Below are positions 46,180 to 58,289 of a stretch of 64,000 nucleotides of DNA, one piece after another. Below the pieces are notes generated by a model, which saw only the letters and a list, made by a program, of their open reading frames with translations, was not told the DNA's origin and made no database searches. Position 1 is the first letter of the stretch. Each line of letters begins with the position of its first letter. A program made the position numbers and the translations under genes. The stretch comes from Saturnia japonica (taxonomy: Eukaryota > Arthropoda > Insecta > Lepidoptera > Saturniidae): assembly GCA_033032175.1 (NCBI GenBank), contig CM065318.1:13516001-13580000 (forward strand). The letters are read 5' to 3'.

Positions 46180-46790
46180 GGTCAAAATAAAAAATAAAAA
46201 ATCTTTATTCAATTTAGGCCCTAAGAAGGCACTTATGAACGTCAAAACACTACTGCCAGTTCGGAAAATATCCCCGAACATCGAGAAGAACCGGTAAAAA
46301 ACTCGATCGGGTTTATCTTTTTTTTTTTTGTTAACTGTACAAATATAACAGGTACAATAATAATATATTAGTGGATGCATAGAGAGGGAGTCACTTCCAG
46401 ACATCACTATCGTTCACAGAATGATCCACCCTATGATAACCTTTTGATAGTAAAACCCGCTTGACATGGTCCTTGAACTTGTTGTCAGGTAAATCAGTAA
46501 CGTGCTTCGGGATCTTGTTATAGAACCTAACACTATTACCTAAAAAACTTTTATTAGTCTTACTAAGTCTAAAACACGGTACGACTAATTTATCTTTATT
46601 TCTAGTATTTACATTGTGCTGGTCTTTGACAAAATCCAGCTTGTCTAAGTTTTTAAGGATATACATTAAGTTATCAAAGATATATTGGGAGGGCAAAGTT
46701 AAAATACTAAATTCCTGGAACTTGTTCTTTAGTGATTTGCGGGGTCTCATATTGTAAATTGCCATGTAAATGGTCATTCATCCAATTACT
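46180..46790 (-). pseudogene. C-terminus and 3' UTR of a non-LTR retrotransposon polymerase
   Basis: On the minus strand an open frame of 128 codons (46777 to 46391) reads KDQHNVNTRNKDKLVVPCFR, then NSVRFYNKIPKHVTDLP, the pattern found after the RT domain near the end of many insect LINE polymerases. The frame ends normally at 46391 and is followed by a short 3' UTR ending GAATAAAGATTTTTTATTTT (46211-46190 region, read on the minus strand), with a polyadenylation-type AATAAA and simple tail. The catalytic RT itself is absent, so this is a strongly 5'-truncated copy. A scrap of the same 3' region lies at 54455-54500. Confidence 0.7.
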
Positions 46791-47504
46791 TTAATTTCAA
46801 TAAAAAAGTTAGCATTAGAAGTAGGAAAAGAATTATGCGTGTAAACCTTACACGTGGTTGAAGTGAACTATGTACTTTGAATTTGAACACTATATACATT
46901 TTAGACCATTACATGTCTTCCGTAACCGTAGCACGTAACGTGATATCACGTAACGCGAATTTTCCCCTACCATAACCAAAGAAGTTTCCCTTCAATAATA
47001 CAGAGTACAAATTGTTTACCCGTATAAAAAGATACCAGTAAAACATGAGTCATCTTTGTTGATGTACAACCTTAAAAAATTTCCCTCTTGCATATTCTGT
47101 AGGTAACTTAATTTAATTCACAGAGGTGAGCGAGCGGTATCACGGAAAATTATTGCTTGAAAGTAGCTTATTTTTCTTAAAGTTTTATTATACGAGATTA
47201 CTTTTGGATAGCCCAGCCCTCCTTGGCGTTCATCTGAGGTAATATAATCCGACTTTCTCTCCCTATCCATTATATTATAAATCTTTTATATAAAAATCTT
47301 GTTTGCGTCTGTTAGTTATTGTGTAACTTCCGATCGAACCGATTGGGCTCATATTCACATAATACATTAATTTGTTTTATCGAGACGATGGTTCACAGCT
47401 ATGATGGAATCCGACAGGTGGCGCTGTGGTCGAGACATTACCTACCGGAAAGAGCAGAACAACATCTACGTCAACAACATAGCATAATAAATTTATAATT
47501 AGCT
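46791..47504. other. AT-rich intronic stretch
   Basis: No gene seen. The segment 46930-46970 holds small direct repeats of GTAACG(T/C)GA(T/A). Confidence 0.4.
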
Positions 47505-48325
47505 AGCGGAATGCCCGCGGCTTCGCACGCGATTGTTACTACGCAGTAATTAGTTACATCCCGTAATTTTATTATTACTTATATTGTTGACAATTCATAT
47601 GCCGTATCAATTGAGGAGTGGCATGTATTTCCCGTAAACAATTTTCATCAAAATCTGTTGAAAATGATTATTCTATTCTACGATTTCTAATGCATTATTA
47701 ATTATTCTTAGTCTCACAACTATGGTATGATATATGCTTCCCGTCTACATTTGATCAGAATCGGTTTGATAATTGACTTACTTCTTTATTTTGTATTTCT
47801 AGAACCAATATTGACTATTCTTATAGCCCATCAATTATATAATTACTATTATTATTCTTCCCGTGCACAAAATTTCATCAAAATCGGTTTAGAATTAATG
47901 AAATTTAAAATTTGTGGAAATTCTTATTTTACGATTCGTAAAACCGTTATTGAAAATTCTCATAGCTTATTTTTCATGGAATAACTTATACTTCCTGTGT
48001 AGGAACACAATTTCTTCAAAATCGGTTAAGAATTAAACAAAATATATTTTTTGGAAATCCTTTTTTCACGATTCCAAAAGGTGATATTGAAATTTCTCAT
48101 ACCCTATCAATTGACCAATGAGATAAGCATTCTGTATATAAAATTGCATAAGAATCGATCAAGCCGTTTTTGATTTAAATCCGGAACATACAAGCAGACA
48201 GAAAGTTAAACAATTTTTTAATGGTATAGTTGTGATCAGTATCTTTCATATAGTGTGCCTAGTGGGAAATTTCGGAATAATATTAAAAGTACAGACACAA
48301 CTACAGATTTATTAATATAGATAAT
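47505..48325 (+). repeat. dispersed repeat made of about five internal subrepeats
   Basis: It opens GCTAGCGGAATGCCCGCGGC TTCGCACGCG. A CTTCCCGT-type phrase followed by CATCAAAATCGGTT recurs at about 47630, 47738, 47860, 47989 and 48130, with steps of roughly 105 to 140 bases. The tail (TATCTTTCATATAGTGTGCC, ACTACAGATTTATTAATATA) is shared with 7427-7515. Confidence 0.6.
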
Positions 48326-48344
48326 CTAAGTATATATATATATA

Positions 48345-48640
48345 TCTAAGTATGGGCCGTATAAGACAGCTTAAAAGCACTCAAAGAGCAATGGAGAGGA
48401 CTAGGTTCAAAGTTTCTTTGTGTGTGAAAATCAGAAATGAGTTCTGCACAAGAACCAAATACGTTAACATAGCTGTTAGAATCGCTAGACTTATTTGGGG
48501 CACATTGCACGTAGAAAGGTTGGCTGATGGAGCCGAAGAGTTTTCGAATGGGGCCACGTACGGGAAGACGGAGCCAAGGTTGCCACAATCCACTGAATGC
48601 AAGCAGTGCAGGACCAGTGTTTGTGTCGATCAATGAGAAA
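48345..48640 (+). pseudogene. RTE reverse transcriptase C-terminal relic
   Basis: The frame reads GRIRQLKSTQRAMERTRFKV SLCVKIRNE, matching the GLIRKLKVAQRAMERAMLGV SLRDRIRNE part of the 27480-28685 protein, then drifts away after LIWGTLHVERLADG. It starts just after a TA microsatellite (48330-48347). Confidence 0.75.
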
Positions 48641-49667
48641 GGGCTATGGCGGTTAAAAAGAATATGATATTATATTTCAGAAATATTTTTGAATGAATAA
48701 ATAAGTAACCCGACAATGTTTACTATATTTTAACGGTAAGCGTTGTTTAAGCTACGTGAGCAAACTAAGTTCATTTTGCTTCTAAAATATTTACGTACTT
48801 GAGAGCTTCTCGGTGAGGAAAATTATATCATGTGGGTGACTAGTTAAACGCCTAAAAGCCTTTTATCACTGTCGCATCGAAAGTCTTTATATTTTAAAAG
48901 TTATACATTTTTAATCTTTCACGATATTATTGAACATTTTCTTTTTAATAAAATGCTTATTTTTTACTTCTAGTTATAAGAGGTACATAATAAAATCTTA
49001 ATATAAACAAGGATATAATTTTTATTTATAAATTAAATACTTACCTACTAAGGTTAGATTTTTATTTATATTGATATAATGTTTATATATCATATTATTT
49101 AGTTTTAGATGTTTAAGGTGGTGTGTTGTTGTGGTAACGCTATAATTTTTAGCAAAACTAATTATAAAAATTTCATTTTAAAGGTTACGCTGCTCAATAT
49201 TGACGAAGAATACAAAATAGTAAAAAATTAATGTTACGTTATAACATTTTTTTTTTTTTTTTTTTTGATATTGCACTGTTTCAGTACATCACATTTAATC
49301 TTCTTGGTTCTCTCTCTTATTCTCTCTCATATAACACACCTATCTTCTTACTCACTCACACGCAAATCTGTGGGATGCGTGTAACCTCATGTCTGGGATA
49401 TTCAAACTATTCAACCGGCACGTCCAACTGACAGTCAACCTTCCACCACGAAGTCGAGCCCATTCGGTCCGTCTCTAAACTTTTCGGTGAGCGAACTCTT
49501 TTCATTACCCGAACCCAGTCCACGCACGTAGGGTACATTACGCCCATAGGGTGCTCGAGAGTGTGTTGTTATAACGATATTTTTTTTATTAAAAAACCTT
49601 TTTCATTAGGATTGTACTTAATTAACTTGTATGTAACTAACTAAATTGTATTTAACTGGCATGTAGA
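48641..49667. other. intronic stretch with a long poly(T) and a GC-richer patch
   Basis: A T run of about 20 bases lies at 49246-49266. The part 49375-49560 is GC-richer (CCGGCACGTCCAACTGACAG, CACGCACGTAGGG) but has no recognised frame; it may be an unclassified element end. Confidence 0.4.
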
Positions 49668-49745
49668 ATGCGCCATCTGTTAACAATCTGCTTAACTAAT
49701 ATGATAGCTGTTAGTAAAATATTCGCAAGGAGCAGCTAGTTTGAT
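49668..49745 (+). repeat. small dispersed repeat shared with 40953-41035
   Basis: GCGCCATCTGTTAACAATCT and GATAGCTGTTAGTAAAATAT match the earlier copy in order and spacing. Confidence 0.5.
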
Positions 49746-50346
49746 AAATATTATAAAAAAAAATTTTTATTGCTTTACCATTTGAATACTCTCCGGAACA
49801 CAACAGATTTTCAACTTATCGGTGGTATGTTGGCATTATAAAATACCTTGTTTGACTTGAGATTCGATAAACGATTTAGGAACTACAAAAAAACTCGAGA
49901 GGTTTTGTGGAACACCCGATAGGAACAAAATTTCTTTTGCTGTACGTTATATATTTTTAATTAACTAGCATAATGATTAAATGGCAATTCTTTTTTTTTC
50001 ATAAAGTCATGAAAATAAACATTTTAATATTAAATATTATTATAAAAGTATAAAAAAAATTATAAGATTAATCAGTACATTCAATTTTCATAAAACATTG
50101 CGTACAAATCTGGTCGTCACACAGCTAGACTAGTTCGACGATGATCATAGTATTGAAAATCGGGCCTTGCACTAACTGTGTATAATCTATCTCATTCTCT
50201 CGCAGGCTAAAACCTAGAGACGTATGTGTTTGTTTCTTTTTAGTTTCAGTCGGTGGTCGCGGTTGGATATTTTTCCCCGTGTAGCTAGCTCCTATCCGCT
50301 AAACGCGCGATAAGAACTTCGTGCCAATAGACCATAATATTTGCAA
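49746..50346. other. AT-rich intronic stretch
   Basis: Nothing recognised. Confidence 0.4.
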
Positions 50347-50615
50347 TGATGGTTTTGTATGTGTGCATGCATAGCGTCGATCGACGTGAGTTTGAATCCC
50401 TGCTATGAGCCTGAGCTTTCGATGAAGAAAACATCATGTTGGCTAGTTATCACCCTCAATTTGAAAATCTGCCGCCAAGCACCTGTAAGTATATTCCGGC
50501 AGCTACACTTGAGAGCCAGTGTCCCCACTAGACTTAGCGTGCGACCGTCTTGGGTCCTATCATCAATTAACACCAGATGAGATTGTGGCCATAACGCAAA
50601 ACCTATAAACGATAA
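50347..50615 (+). mobile_element. SINE family C with an internal deletion
   Basis: GCGTCGATCGACGTGAGTTT GAATCCC (B-box region) is intact, the A-box has decayed, and about 45 bases present at 31395-31440 are missing after ACATCATG. The right half and end are well kept. Confidence 0.75.
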
Positions 50616-50621
50616 TTCTGG

Positions 50622-50880
50622 GTATAGGCCTTCACTATAGATCTCCACAACAACCGGTCCTATGCTGCCAGTAACCTTTAGCAAGTCGTTGGTCCACTTT
50701 GCAGCGGGTTTGACCACGCTGCGTTTTCAGTACGTGGACGTCGGTCGCACTCTTTAGTTCCATCGGCCATCTGTTCTACGAGCTACGTGCCCCACCCATT
50801 GCTACTTAAGTCTAGCTATTCTTAGGGTCTCCTCATTTCTGATTCGATCACGAAGAGAAAGTCGAGAAACCTGTTCTAAG
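50622..50880 (-). pseudogene. RTE reverse transcriptase C-terminal relic
   Basis: Minus-strand pieces read LRDRIRNEE-, then QWVGHVARRTDGR- and KPAAKWTNDLLKVTGS-type stretches in shifting frames, parallel to the LRDRIRNEE, GHIVRRTDGRW and RWKDDIIKVAGS parts of the 27480-28685 protein. It abuts the SINE to its left. Confidence 0.7.
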
Positions 50881-51019
50881 CAATCCTAATAAAATGACAG
50901 GTTTCTTGGCGCAAATGTATTATGTATAAGTACCTATATCTATGTGCATATATGTGTGCATGCCGTGCCTTACCGCACGGGTAACAATTGTTCATTAAAA
51001 CAGTGTGTAACTAGCCGCG
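50881..51019. other. short spacer
   Basis: Nothing recognised. Confidence 0.35.
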
Positions 51020-51125
51020 TTGCCTTTCACTTGTCTAAATATTTATATATGGATTACTAATATATCAGTTGTTTAATTACCGCAATACAAGTTTTGCTTA
51101 GATTGGAATTAAATGGTCTATATAA
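51020..51125 (+). repeat. body fragment of SINE family A
   Basis: ATATCAGTTGTTTAATTACC and GCAATACAAGTTTTGCTTAG match 29672-29707 with scattered changes. Confidence 0.55.
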
Positions 51126-51557
51126 ATCAAATTAATACTTCTTCTTATGTACATACTCAACAATAAATAGGGGATTGCGACAGCCTCCATTAACTAGATG
51201 TTAGAATATTCATGCGTGACTGTATATGACGGTTATTATGAATACGATGGGAATCCCATCTTAATGAGTCACTTCAGAGAGTCACGTTTTTGTCTAGTGT
51301 AATGTAATCTCTGTGTTGTTGTGTAGTGTGATCTCTGATCAAAAATCAGAGGTGCTGTCAAAACCAAAACAAATCGTTGCTGTCATGCCATCCTGCAAGC
51401 CTCACGGCACCTGGATATACACTGATATTTATTTATGACATAAACAGTATGAAGATTTTTACAATGTTGAACGTTTGCTAAATGTCAAATGTTTGTTTTC
51501 GACAGAGGAAAACGAGTATAGTTACTTTTTTTTAATAGTAGCTCGGAAAATTTAAGA
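51126..51557. other. intronic stretch with a family R scrap
   Basis: GCTGTCATGCCATCCTGCAA GCCTC (about 51379-51403) resembles 52248-52276 of family R. Confidence 0.4.
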
Positions 51558-51775
51558 TACTGTCCCTGATGGTAAGCACAGTACAATCCTAACATAACGG
51601 CGAAAACCGATAGATCGAAATCAATCGACGGTTGCCGCTGTCAGTTTAACTGGATATGCACAGGTTGATTCCGAAATGAGACACGCAAAAGCGAGTTATT
51701 ATGACGGACTTTTCACCACATGCATGGTGGTCGCAACCCAGACGGGCTGTACAGTCCTACCACAACGAAAAGTAC
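51558..51775 (+). repeat. dispersed repeat family R, copy 3
   Basis: GATGGTAAGCACAGTACAAT, ATCAATCGACGGTTGCCGCT and GGTCGCAACCCAGACGGGCT follow the same order as 24961-25180. Confidence 0.65.
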
Positions 51776-51939
51776 CTTAATCTAGTGCCGTGGTTTCGAT
51801 TCGTATGACATCATACCGGAGGTAATAAATATAATTATAGACTAATATGGCTGACAGTGTTAAAATTTTGCGGTTTACTAGGTCCTAAAAATATGGAAAA
51901 AAGAATTTTTCCTCTAATCGGACAATCTCTGCCAATATT

Positions 51940-52197
51940 ATAAAGAGGAAAGATTTTGTTTTGATTTTTTTTTTTGTAATGGATAAACTCAAAAACTACT
52001 GGACCGATTTTAAAAATTCTTTCACCAATATAAAGCTACAGTATCAGCGAGTTCCAATAATTATTGTATATATGCTATACTATATTTATAAATTATCTTA
52101 TTCGTCATAAAAATGTCGAAAGTTTTACACAAAATATAAAAAATTGCTTAAAAATATGCTTTTAACTAAGGTGAAACTGTGGGGCACAGCTAGTAAT
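51940..52197 (-). repeat. dispersed repeat ending CTAGCTGTGCCCC (minus strand)
   Basis: The plus strand shows CTACTGGACCGATTTTAAAA (51997-52016) and ends GTGAAACTGTGGGGCACAGC TAG (52174-52196). Related ends occur near 32300 and 34350. Confidence 0.5.
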
Positions 52198-52229
52198 TTT
52201 TAGTTTAAGATCTTCTTTAAAAAGGGTCA

Positions 52230-52525
52230 ACTAGCCTATTAATCGATAGTTGTCGCCTGCATGTCGGCCTGCAAGCCTCTCGGGATTTGGATGTACATTG
52301 GTTAATCCCGAAATACAACATACCAAAAGAGTGTAACTGTGACGGACTTATCTCCACATGCATGGTGGTCGCGATCCAGTCGGGTACATATCCTTACCAC
52401 CTCGCTTGATTACAGGGATACACCGGGTGATCCCGGAACACGACACGCTTAAACTTGATACTATGATAGGTGTTGCATTTAGCGTATGGTGGTCGCGGTT
52501 CAATCGAACTTGGTGCCCTACCACC
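52230..52525 (+). repeat. dispersed repeat family R, copy 4 (two partial units)
   Basis: Two units in a row share GGTCGCG(A/G)T(C/T)CA(A/G)TCG, each followed by a CCTACCAC-type end (about 52363-52412 and 52487-52525). Each also has a (CCCG)AA(A/C)ACGACA-like block. Confidence 0.5.
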
Positions 52526-53034
52526 CAGTAACTAATAGTACATTGTGTCGCAATTGCGAATGAGTGTCTATTAGAAGCCCGAAGTGGAAGACTCGGGGTT
52601 TTAATGAGTCGATGTTCGTAATTCCCGTAGCGCCCGTGTAACACAACGTTGTTCATCACTTTTACCAGTAAATAAATAAAATAAAGCCAAAAAAAGTATG
52701 TAAATGTATTAATGAATATTATTTCACAATAATAGTCAAATAAGTAATATGCGGGATAGTGTTCCATAGATAATACAAATACTCGTTCCTATGTTGCGTT
52801 CAGAAACATAAAAGGCGCAAAGACGCATACAACCAAATGGATTGTAAAAAGCGGCATCATTTGCAAAAGCCATTACGCCCTCGGGTGTTAACGCAAAAAA
52901 GCCCCCGGGTTTTATTTAGCAGGTTACACCCAAGATAGCCTGCGTATTATGACACTGTTTATGTGCAAGTGTGATGAAAATTATTTTAAACAGGACTAAG
53001 CAAATAATTTTGATAGGGATCTAAACAAAACGCA
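52526..53034. other. intronic stretch
   Basis: A GC-richer patch near 52870-52910 has no frame. A minus-strand open frame (52348-52767) overlaps repeat sequence and has no motif. Confidence 0.4.
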
Positions 53035-53660
53035 ACGAATGCAAAGAAGACGAAAATTATGGTGTTTGAAAAGGAAGAGAACATGACTCAAGCATTTATC
53101 CGAATTGGTGGAAATGAACTGGAGCAATTGAATGAGTCTGTTTATACTTGGAATCGATGTTTACTAAATGGAAAGTGTAAAAAAGTAATATTAAAAGGAG
53201 ATTTAATACCGCTAACACAGTGAACGGTTGTGCACACCTTTATAAACAGCCACAAATTCTATAGTAAAGCTCGTTTAGTTGTACATAGTGCAGTTTTAAT
53301 CCCAAAACTCATGTAAGGAAGTGAAAGCTGGGTGTGTCAGAAAAAACATGAAAATAGAATAAATGAATGATAAGAGACCGCAGTGGTGTCAAAGAAGATA
53401 TAGTGACACAGATTGTGAAAGGGATGCTTAAATGGTTTGTGCATATAGAGAGGATGGCCTAGACGAATATTCCACGATCAAATCAGGGACGTTCTGGAGA
53501 AAGGTCAAGTCAAGAGTACTCTATACCGACGAGCATGAATGAAAAGATTGATGAATGTTGAACAAGAGAAAAATATATATCAGGAACGTAGTAAGTGGAA
53601 GGACGTGATCTCTGCCTACCACGTAGTGAAAAAGGCGTGATTTATGTATGTATGTATGTT
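53035..53660 (+). pseudogene. C-terminal relic of a second reverse transcriptase lineage
   Basis: It reads KKTKIMVFEKEENMTQAFIR IGG in the first frame. After stops and slips come KARLVVHSAVLIPKLM, GSESWV, a KGMLKWF-like piece, DVLEKGQVKS and SKWKDVISAYHVVKKA before a TGA at about 53639. This is the familiar tail of an insect LINE polymerase related to, but distinct from, the RTE at 27480. TATGTATGTATG follows directly (about 53645-53659), a likely tail. Confidence 0.75.
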
Positions 53661-54116
53661 AAAACAAAAGTTTTTCCTTATACACTGAACAAGAGGAAAG
53701 CAAAAAACCCTCACAAATAATCTTTAAGAGTGTTGAATACAAAAAAAAATACGAAGGAAAAGTTTATTAAGTTATGAAGAGCGGTAACCGAGGCGGATAG
53801 ATTCGAACATTGAGTGATTTCATCTGTGATTGTGTTTGTTTCTACGGATACGTACTCGTTGGCACATTTCCAAGACATTTGTACAGTGTTAAACATGAAG
53901 TAGGAATGGTCCAAGGATGTATTCAGAAACCTTGATTTTGATTTTTAGATAAAACAAAGATTAGTTATTTTCTTGCTTATCGCACAGATCTGAGATAAAG
54001 GCAGGTGAAGAGTTTGGAACAACAATTTTGGGCTATGTGCTTCAAAAACAACCTGTAAATAAATAATGCACATCGAGCCACAGAGGGAGATAATCGCCTA
54101 CTTTCGGCTTTCTAGA
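53661..54116. other. AT-rich intronic stretch
   Basis: Nothing recognised. Confidence 0.4.
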
Positions 54117-54250
54117 GCACATAATAAAGCTTGGTTATTGCAGACATTGATATGGTGCACAAGTAAAGTGGGTCGGAAATAATAACATAGGCCACGAATT
54201 CTAGAAAGTTCCAATAAGGGGCCCACCATTTAATAAGAATAGATACCTAC
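54117..54250 (+). repeat. dispersed copy of the 11590-12520 repeat
   Basis: ATAATAAAGCTTGGTTATTG, TGCACAAGTAAAGTGGGTCG and GGAAATAATAACATAGGCCA match 12380-12440; the CACAAAAACTC block is lost and CCACCATTT remains. Confidence 0.6.
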
Positions 54251-55160
54251 TGAAATCATCATAGAAGTAAAACACTATATTCACTCGATAATGGCAGTAA
54301 TCTTTTTCAAAATAGACAAAGAAAATGAAAAATTATTCATAAGTGCAAAAAATTGTATGTAATATACCTAATTCACAAATTAAATTTACTGGACTACACT
54401 CCTCATATTAAGCTCCTTTACATCATTCTGTCCGTAGAGAAATCGCAAATTATTTTAGTGGATGTGTAGAGAGGGAGTCATTTCCAGATATCACTATCAT
54501 AAATTAAAACATCTAAAACTTAGTAATATCTTAAAGCTTAATAACTCATAAATATAATGCATTTTGACTCCGACGCGGCGTGTAATCATAAATTTGAAGC
54601 TAAAATAAAAGGTACCTTCCTATTCCGAGTCAAATAACAAAGAAATAGCAATAATGCGTTCACTTGATACCGGTCTCGTTTACGGCGAATCCTTCAATTT
54701 TGACATTTACATATGCCCGAAAAGGGTTATGCCCTTCTTTTTCGCATTCGGGTAAAAAAAATACAGTCGAATTGAGAACCTCTTCCTTTGTTTGAAGTCG
54801 GTTAGAAAATTACATTTCTATTAATGAACGAGAAGACGTAGAAATATTTATTAAATGGCGTGTAAAGACGCCTGTAACAATGTCTACTTGGGCATTCATT
54901 GCGAGCGCAATCACGCCCCACGAAGGCTTTGAATGAAAGCATCTTGTACGTGTGTAGGCGGATGTCTTGACCTACTTGTTCATATGAGCTCCTTGGTATT
55001 CGTTGGTGGGTAATATTATATATTTAGAAAAATTGATTGTGGTAGTTTTGTAAGGTTTTTGCGAAAGGATATCTAGTAGGATCGTATCATGTATAGTATT
55101 TCACAAAGGTGTTCTTTTTTGTAGCAACACCATATTGTAAGATTTTATATTTGATTGTAT
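54251..55160. other. intronic stretch with a LINE 3' scrap
   Basis: TAGTGGATGTGTAGAGAGGG AGTCATTTCCAGATATCACT (54457-54496) matches 46370-46410. Otherwise AT-rich, without a gene. Confidence 0.45.
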
Positions 55161-55452
55161 ACCAGCTGTACCCGCGGATTCGCTCACGTGGACTATACAA
55201 TGCCATCGATCAGGTACATGCACGAATCTTGCTCCCCCGCTCCCGGTTATTTTAAAGACAAAATTTAGAAGATAGATATATAGTCTCGCTGACTTTTTTG
55301 TAGATCTTTGGTGGATTACCCGTAATAATCAGACAAAAAGACAAAAATTTAAAACTAGGTTTTTGTAATAGGTATCGCATAATATACTTTTATATGTATT
55401 TAGTAAAAAGCTATTACAAATTGAAACATTAATTTTATTAATCGTATAGAAG
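55161..55452 (+). repeat. CTAGCTGTGCCCG repeat, copy 5 (internally deleted)
   Basis: CAGCTGTACCCGCGGATTCG and TTGCTCCCCCGCTCCCGGTT are followed by a short middle; TATGTATTTAGTAAAAAGCT and AATTTTATTAATCGTAT close it. About 220 bases of copy 1 are absent. Confidence 0.7.
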
Positions 55453-55902
55453 ATTAAAAGGGTTAAGTACCTGTTTTAAACCAATTCCTTTACAATAATA
55501 ATTAACATTATTTTCAACCAAGAACCATCAGGAATACTTTAAAAATAATATAAATACTTAGCTAGTGTAATAAGCCAAGAAGAGAGGCAGCAAGACGGCA
55601 CTCAGGAACAGTGTTTATTTGTAGTTAACTTATAAACTGCGGCTTTCTCTATCCAACAGCGTTACAATTCCACTGTTCAAGCAAGAATGCCCCACTCCTC
55701 GTGTGCTACGCCTTATTTGTCCTTCCACACAGTCCGATAAGTAGGGTAGTTATGAATATTATGATATTTAATATGAAGTATTGACAGAGGAAGTGGGCCC
55801 TTCAGCCCTAGTAACAATACCTAATTTAAAACTTAATCAAAGTTATGATTAAATCATAATTTTAAAGCTTATATTACCCGCTATTGACGAAATTAGACCA
55901 AA
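55453..55902. other. intronic stretch
   Basis: A moderately GC-rich part (55570-55740) has no recognised frame or repeat. Confidence 0.35.
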
Positions 55903-56590
55903 TAGCTGGTACCCGCGACTTCGTCTGCGTATTATTGGATGGAGACCTACAGATCTCGGAATACGACCAACCAAAATAAAAAACATAAATGGGTTTTTGT
56001 TACCATGTGTATGGTGGTGGGGATCCCTGCCACTCCGCTATATTAATGCATATACACCGACTGACCCCGTACCGCGATCCATATTTATATGATACTGTAT
56101 TTATATGCCACTATGAATTCAACACATTAACCGTACCAATAAACCACTAAAATAATTGAAATCATCCCTCATTGTACCGCCTTGCGGGATGTTCAAAACA
56201 ATATAAGAAACCCTCTTATTTCTTATCAAAAACATAAAAATGAATTTTCATATCCCTAATTTGAGAAACGATGGGTTCTTCATACAAACTTTTATCGCCT
56301 ATTTCATTTCTTCAAGTCTTATTTGCGCGACATAAGGTAGCCTATGTCCTTCTTCAAGATTCAATATATCTCCATATCAAAATTCATCGAAACTGATTTG
56401 ATGGATTATCCCCTATTCCACCCCTTCGAGGTTTCTTTTTGCGACAAAATCTAGCCTAAGGTCTTTCCCAAGGCCAATCCTATCTCTATAGCAATAATTT
56501 AATTCATCAAAATTGGTTTGGTGTGTTCTTCACTCGAATTTTCATCCCCTATTTCACCCCTTTAAGTTGTATTTTCATGACAAAAGGTTT
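55903..56590 (+). repeat. dispersed repeat with CCCCTATTTCACCCC subunits
   Basis: It opens AGCTGGTACCCGCGACTTCG TCTGCGT. Phrases of the type CCCCTATTYCA(C/T)CCCTTC, each followed by a GCGACA(T/A)AA block and TTCATC(G)AAA, recur at about 56297, 56410 and 56548, with steps of roughly 115-140 bases. No frame. Confidence 0.5.
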
Positions 56591-57134
56591 TTTTTTTGTA
56601 AATGAAGGGACTAAATTTTTATTATTGTCTAGTATAACTTTTAAAATTAGTTAAAGATGTTTTCTAATTTCGTAAACTTTTTTAGTTATACGATTTATCA
56701 TACCGAATGTATATAAATTTGGTATAAACTAGGGCTGAATTACTGATCATTATTTCTATATTATAAGTAGGTACTACGAGTAACACAATATTTAATTAAT
56801 ATTTCCATATTTTATGTCAACATAAAACCGATTATATCGTTTCGAAACTCGTTTACAGATTTGTACAGTGTAATTTACATTTATCCCCATAATACGGGTT
56901 ATTGATAAAGTTAACGGCACGGTTACGATCTGAAATTCCGTGACATTATTTATTGGTAGCTGAATCAATTTTATATTCTCCAATCGAGTTATTTTGTTAT
57001 GCGTTTTATGTATAATCTGAGTTAACCAATATAATAATTAATTCATTAATTAAAAAAATATTACGTTTAATTTTTTTTAATTAATATAATTTAAAATAAG
57101 GAAATAGGTACAATTAAGACATTGATATACATAA
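56591..57134. other. AT-rich stretch before the tandem duplication
   Basis: Nothing recognised; a minus-strand frame at 56792-56983 has no motif. Confidence 0.4.
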
Positions 57135-57699
57135 TGATATTAAAAAATAACAATTTAATACGAAAAGCAACCTTTTGTAAGTAGATACAGTGATTTTATT
57201 TAAAATATTATACATGTATAGAGCCTTCGTATTCATAACACTGTACAGCCAAATCAGCTTTGAAACTTTGTTGAGTTTGTACTAATTTAACGGTACAGTA
57301 TACGTATAGTTAGGCTTTAGTGTACGTTTATAGTAAGAATAAGAAGGATGTGGTAGCTGGGGTTGCTAAACCTACTTTATAATATAGTATCGTACGACGT
57401 AGATAGACGTCTGACTAATATATTTAAATATATATATATGTATATAGATAGTAGGCAAAACTACTATATTTTGAGGCCGCAGCCTTTAACTTTTTCTGAA
57501 TGTGACTTGGTATGTCATTGTCATTTTGATTATCTGTCTATCAAACAGTAAAAAATGTTCTTTTATAAAATCAAATAATTATTTGAAACCTACTTTTTTG
57601 CCATCTACTATATTTGTTCAGGTAATAACCTCAAAAATACTATATTTGATATAAAACAGTTAGCAACTAGTTAGCTAACTTAGTTAGCGCAAACTAGTT

Positions 57700-57848
57700 T
57701 AGAGCGGCAACACACATTCGGAATTCCGTTTCGGGATATCGATTCGGGATTCCGTGCAGTGAACAGCGAAGGACGACGATTATCTACTTGCGATTGCATT
57801 GTTGCTGTATCTTGCTAAGAAGAAGAAAATACGTCATCGTAACTGGGT
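57700..57848 (+). other. possible PIF/Harbinger transposase scrap (copy A)
   Basis: CTAAGAAGAAGAAAATACGT CATCGTAACTGGGTACA reads KKKKIRHRNWVH, reminiscent of the RRRRWWVHP start of PIF/Harbinger transposases. Nearby ATTCGGAATTCCG (57717-57729) has an inverted partner at about 58797-58811 (CGGAATTCCGAATCG). Too short for a firm call; repeated at 60194-60342. Confidence 0.25.
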
Positions 57849-58289
57849 ACATTTATTTATTTATTTATTTGGATTGACAAAAGTAATTTATTAAAAATAC
57901 ATAAATAATAGCAAATAAGTAATAACATTAATGAACAACTAATTACAGCCAATCTCAACATGCATTAAATCAATAAATTAATTATTATAATTAGAAATAA
58001 ATTTACCTACCTAGAAAATTATTGTATTTTTTTAAAAAAACATGCTTTTTTAAACATAAAATACACCATTTTGTAAATTGCACCCGTGCAAAGCTAGGGC
58101 GGGTCGCTAGTTTTAGATAAAATACAAACTTAATATGTCATAATAATAAAGAAACGTAATAAATTCTTAAAAATTGAACTATTATTAAAGAATGATTAAA
58201 CACGATTTAAGGTTAAAATAAGTTAAAATATATATATAGATAAAATACAATTGAAATTATTGAATAAAAAAAAACTATAAAAGCTCACT

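Noticed and set aside
47727..47984. Hydrophobic 85-codon frame that looks membrane-like
   Set aside because: It spans subrepeats of a dispersed element; hydrophobicity comes from TTT/ATT-rich DNA.
50403..50717. 104-codon minus-strand frame
   Set aside because: A chimera running from an RTE relic into a SINE copy; not a gene.
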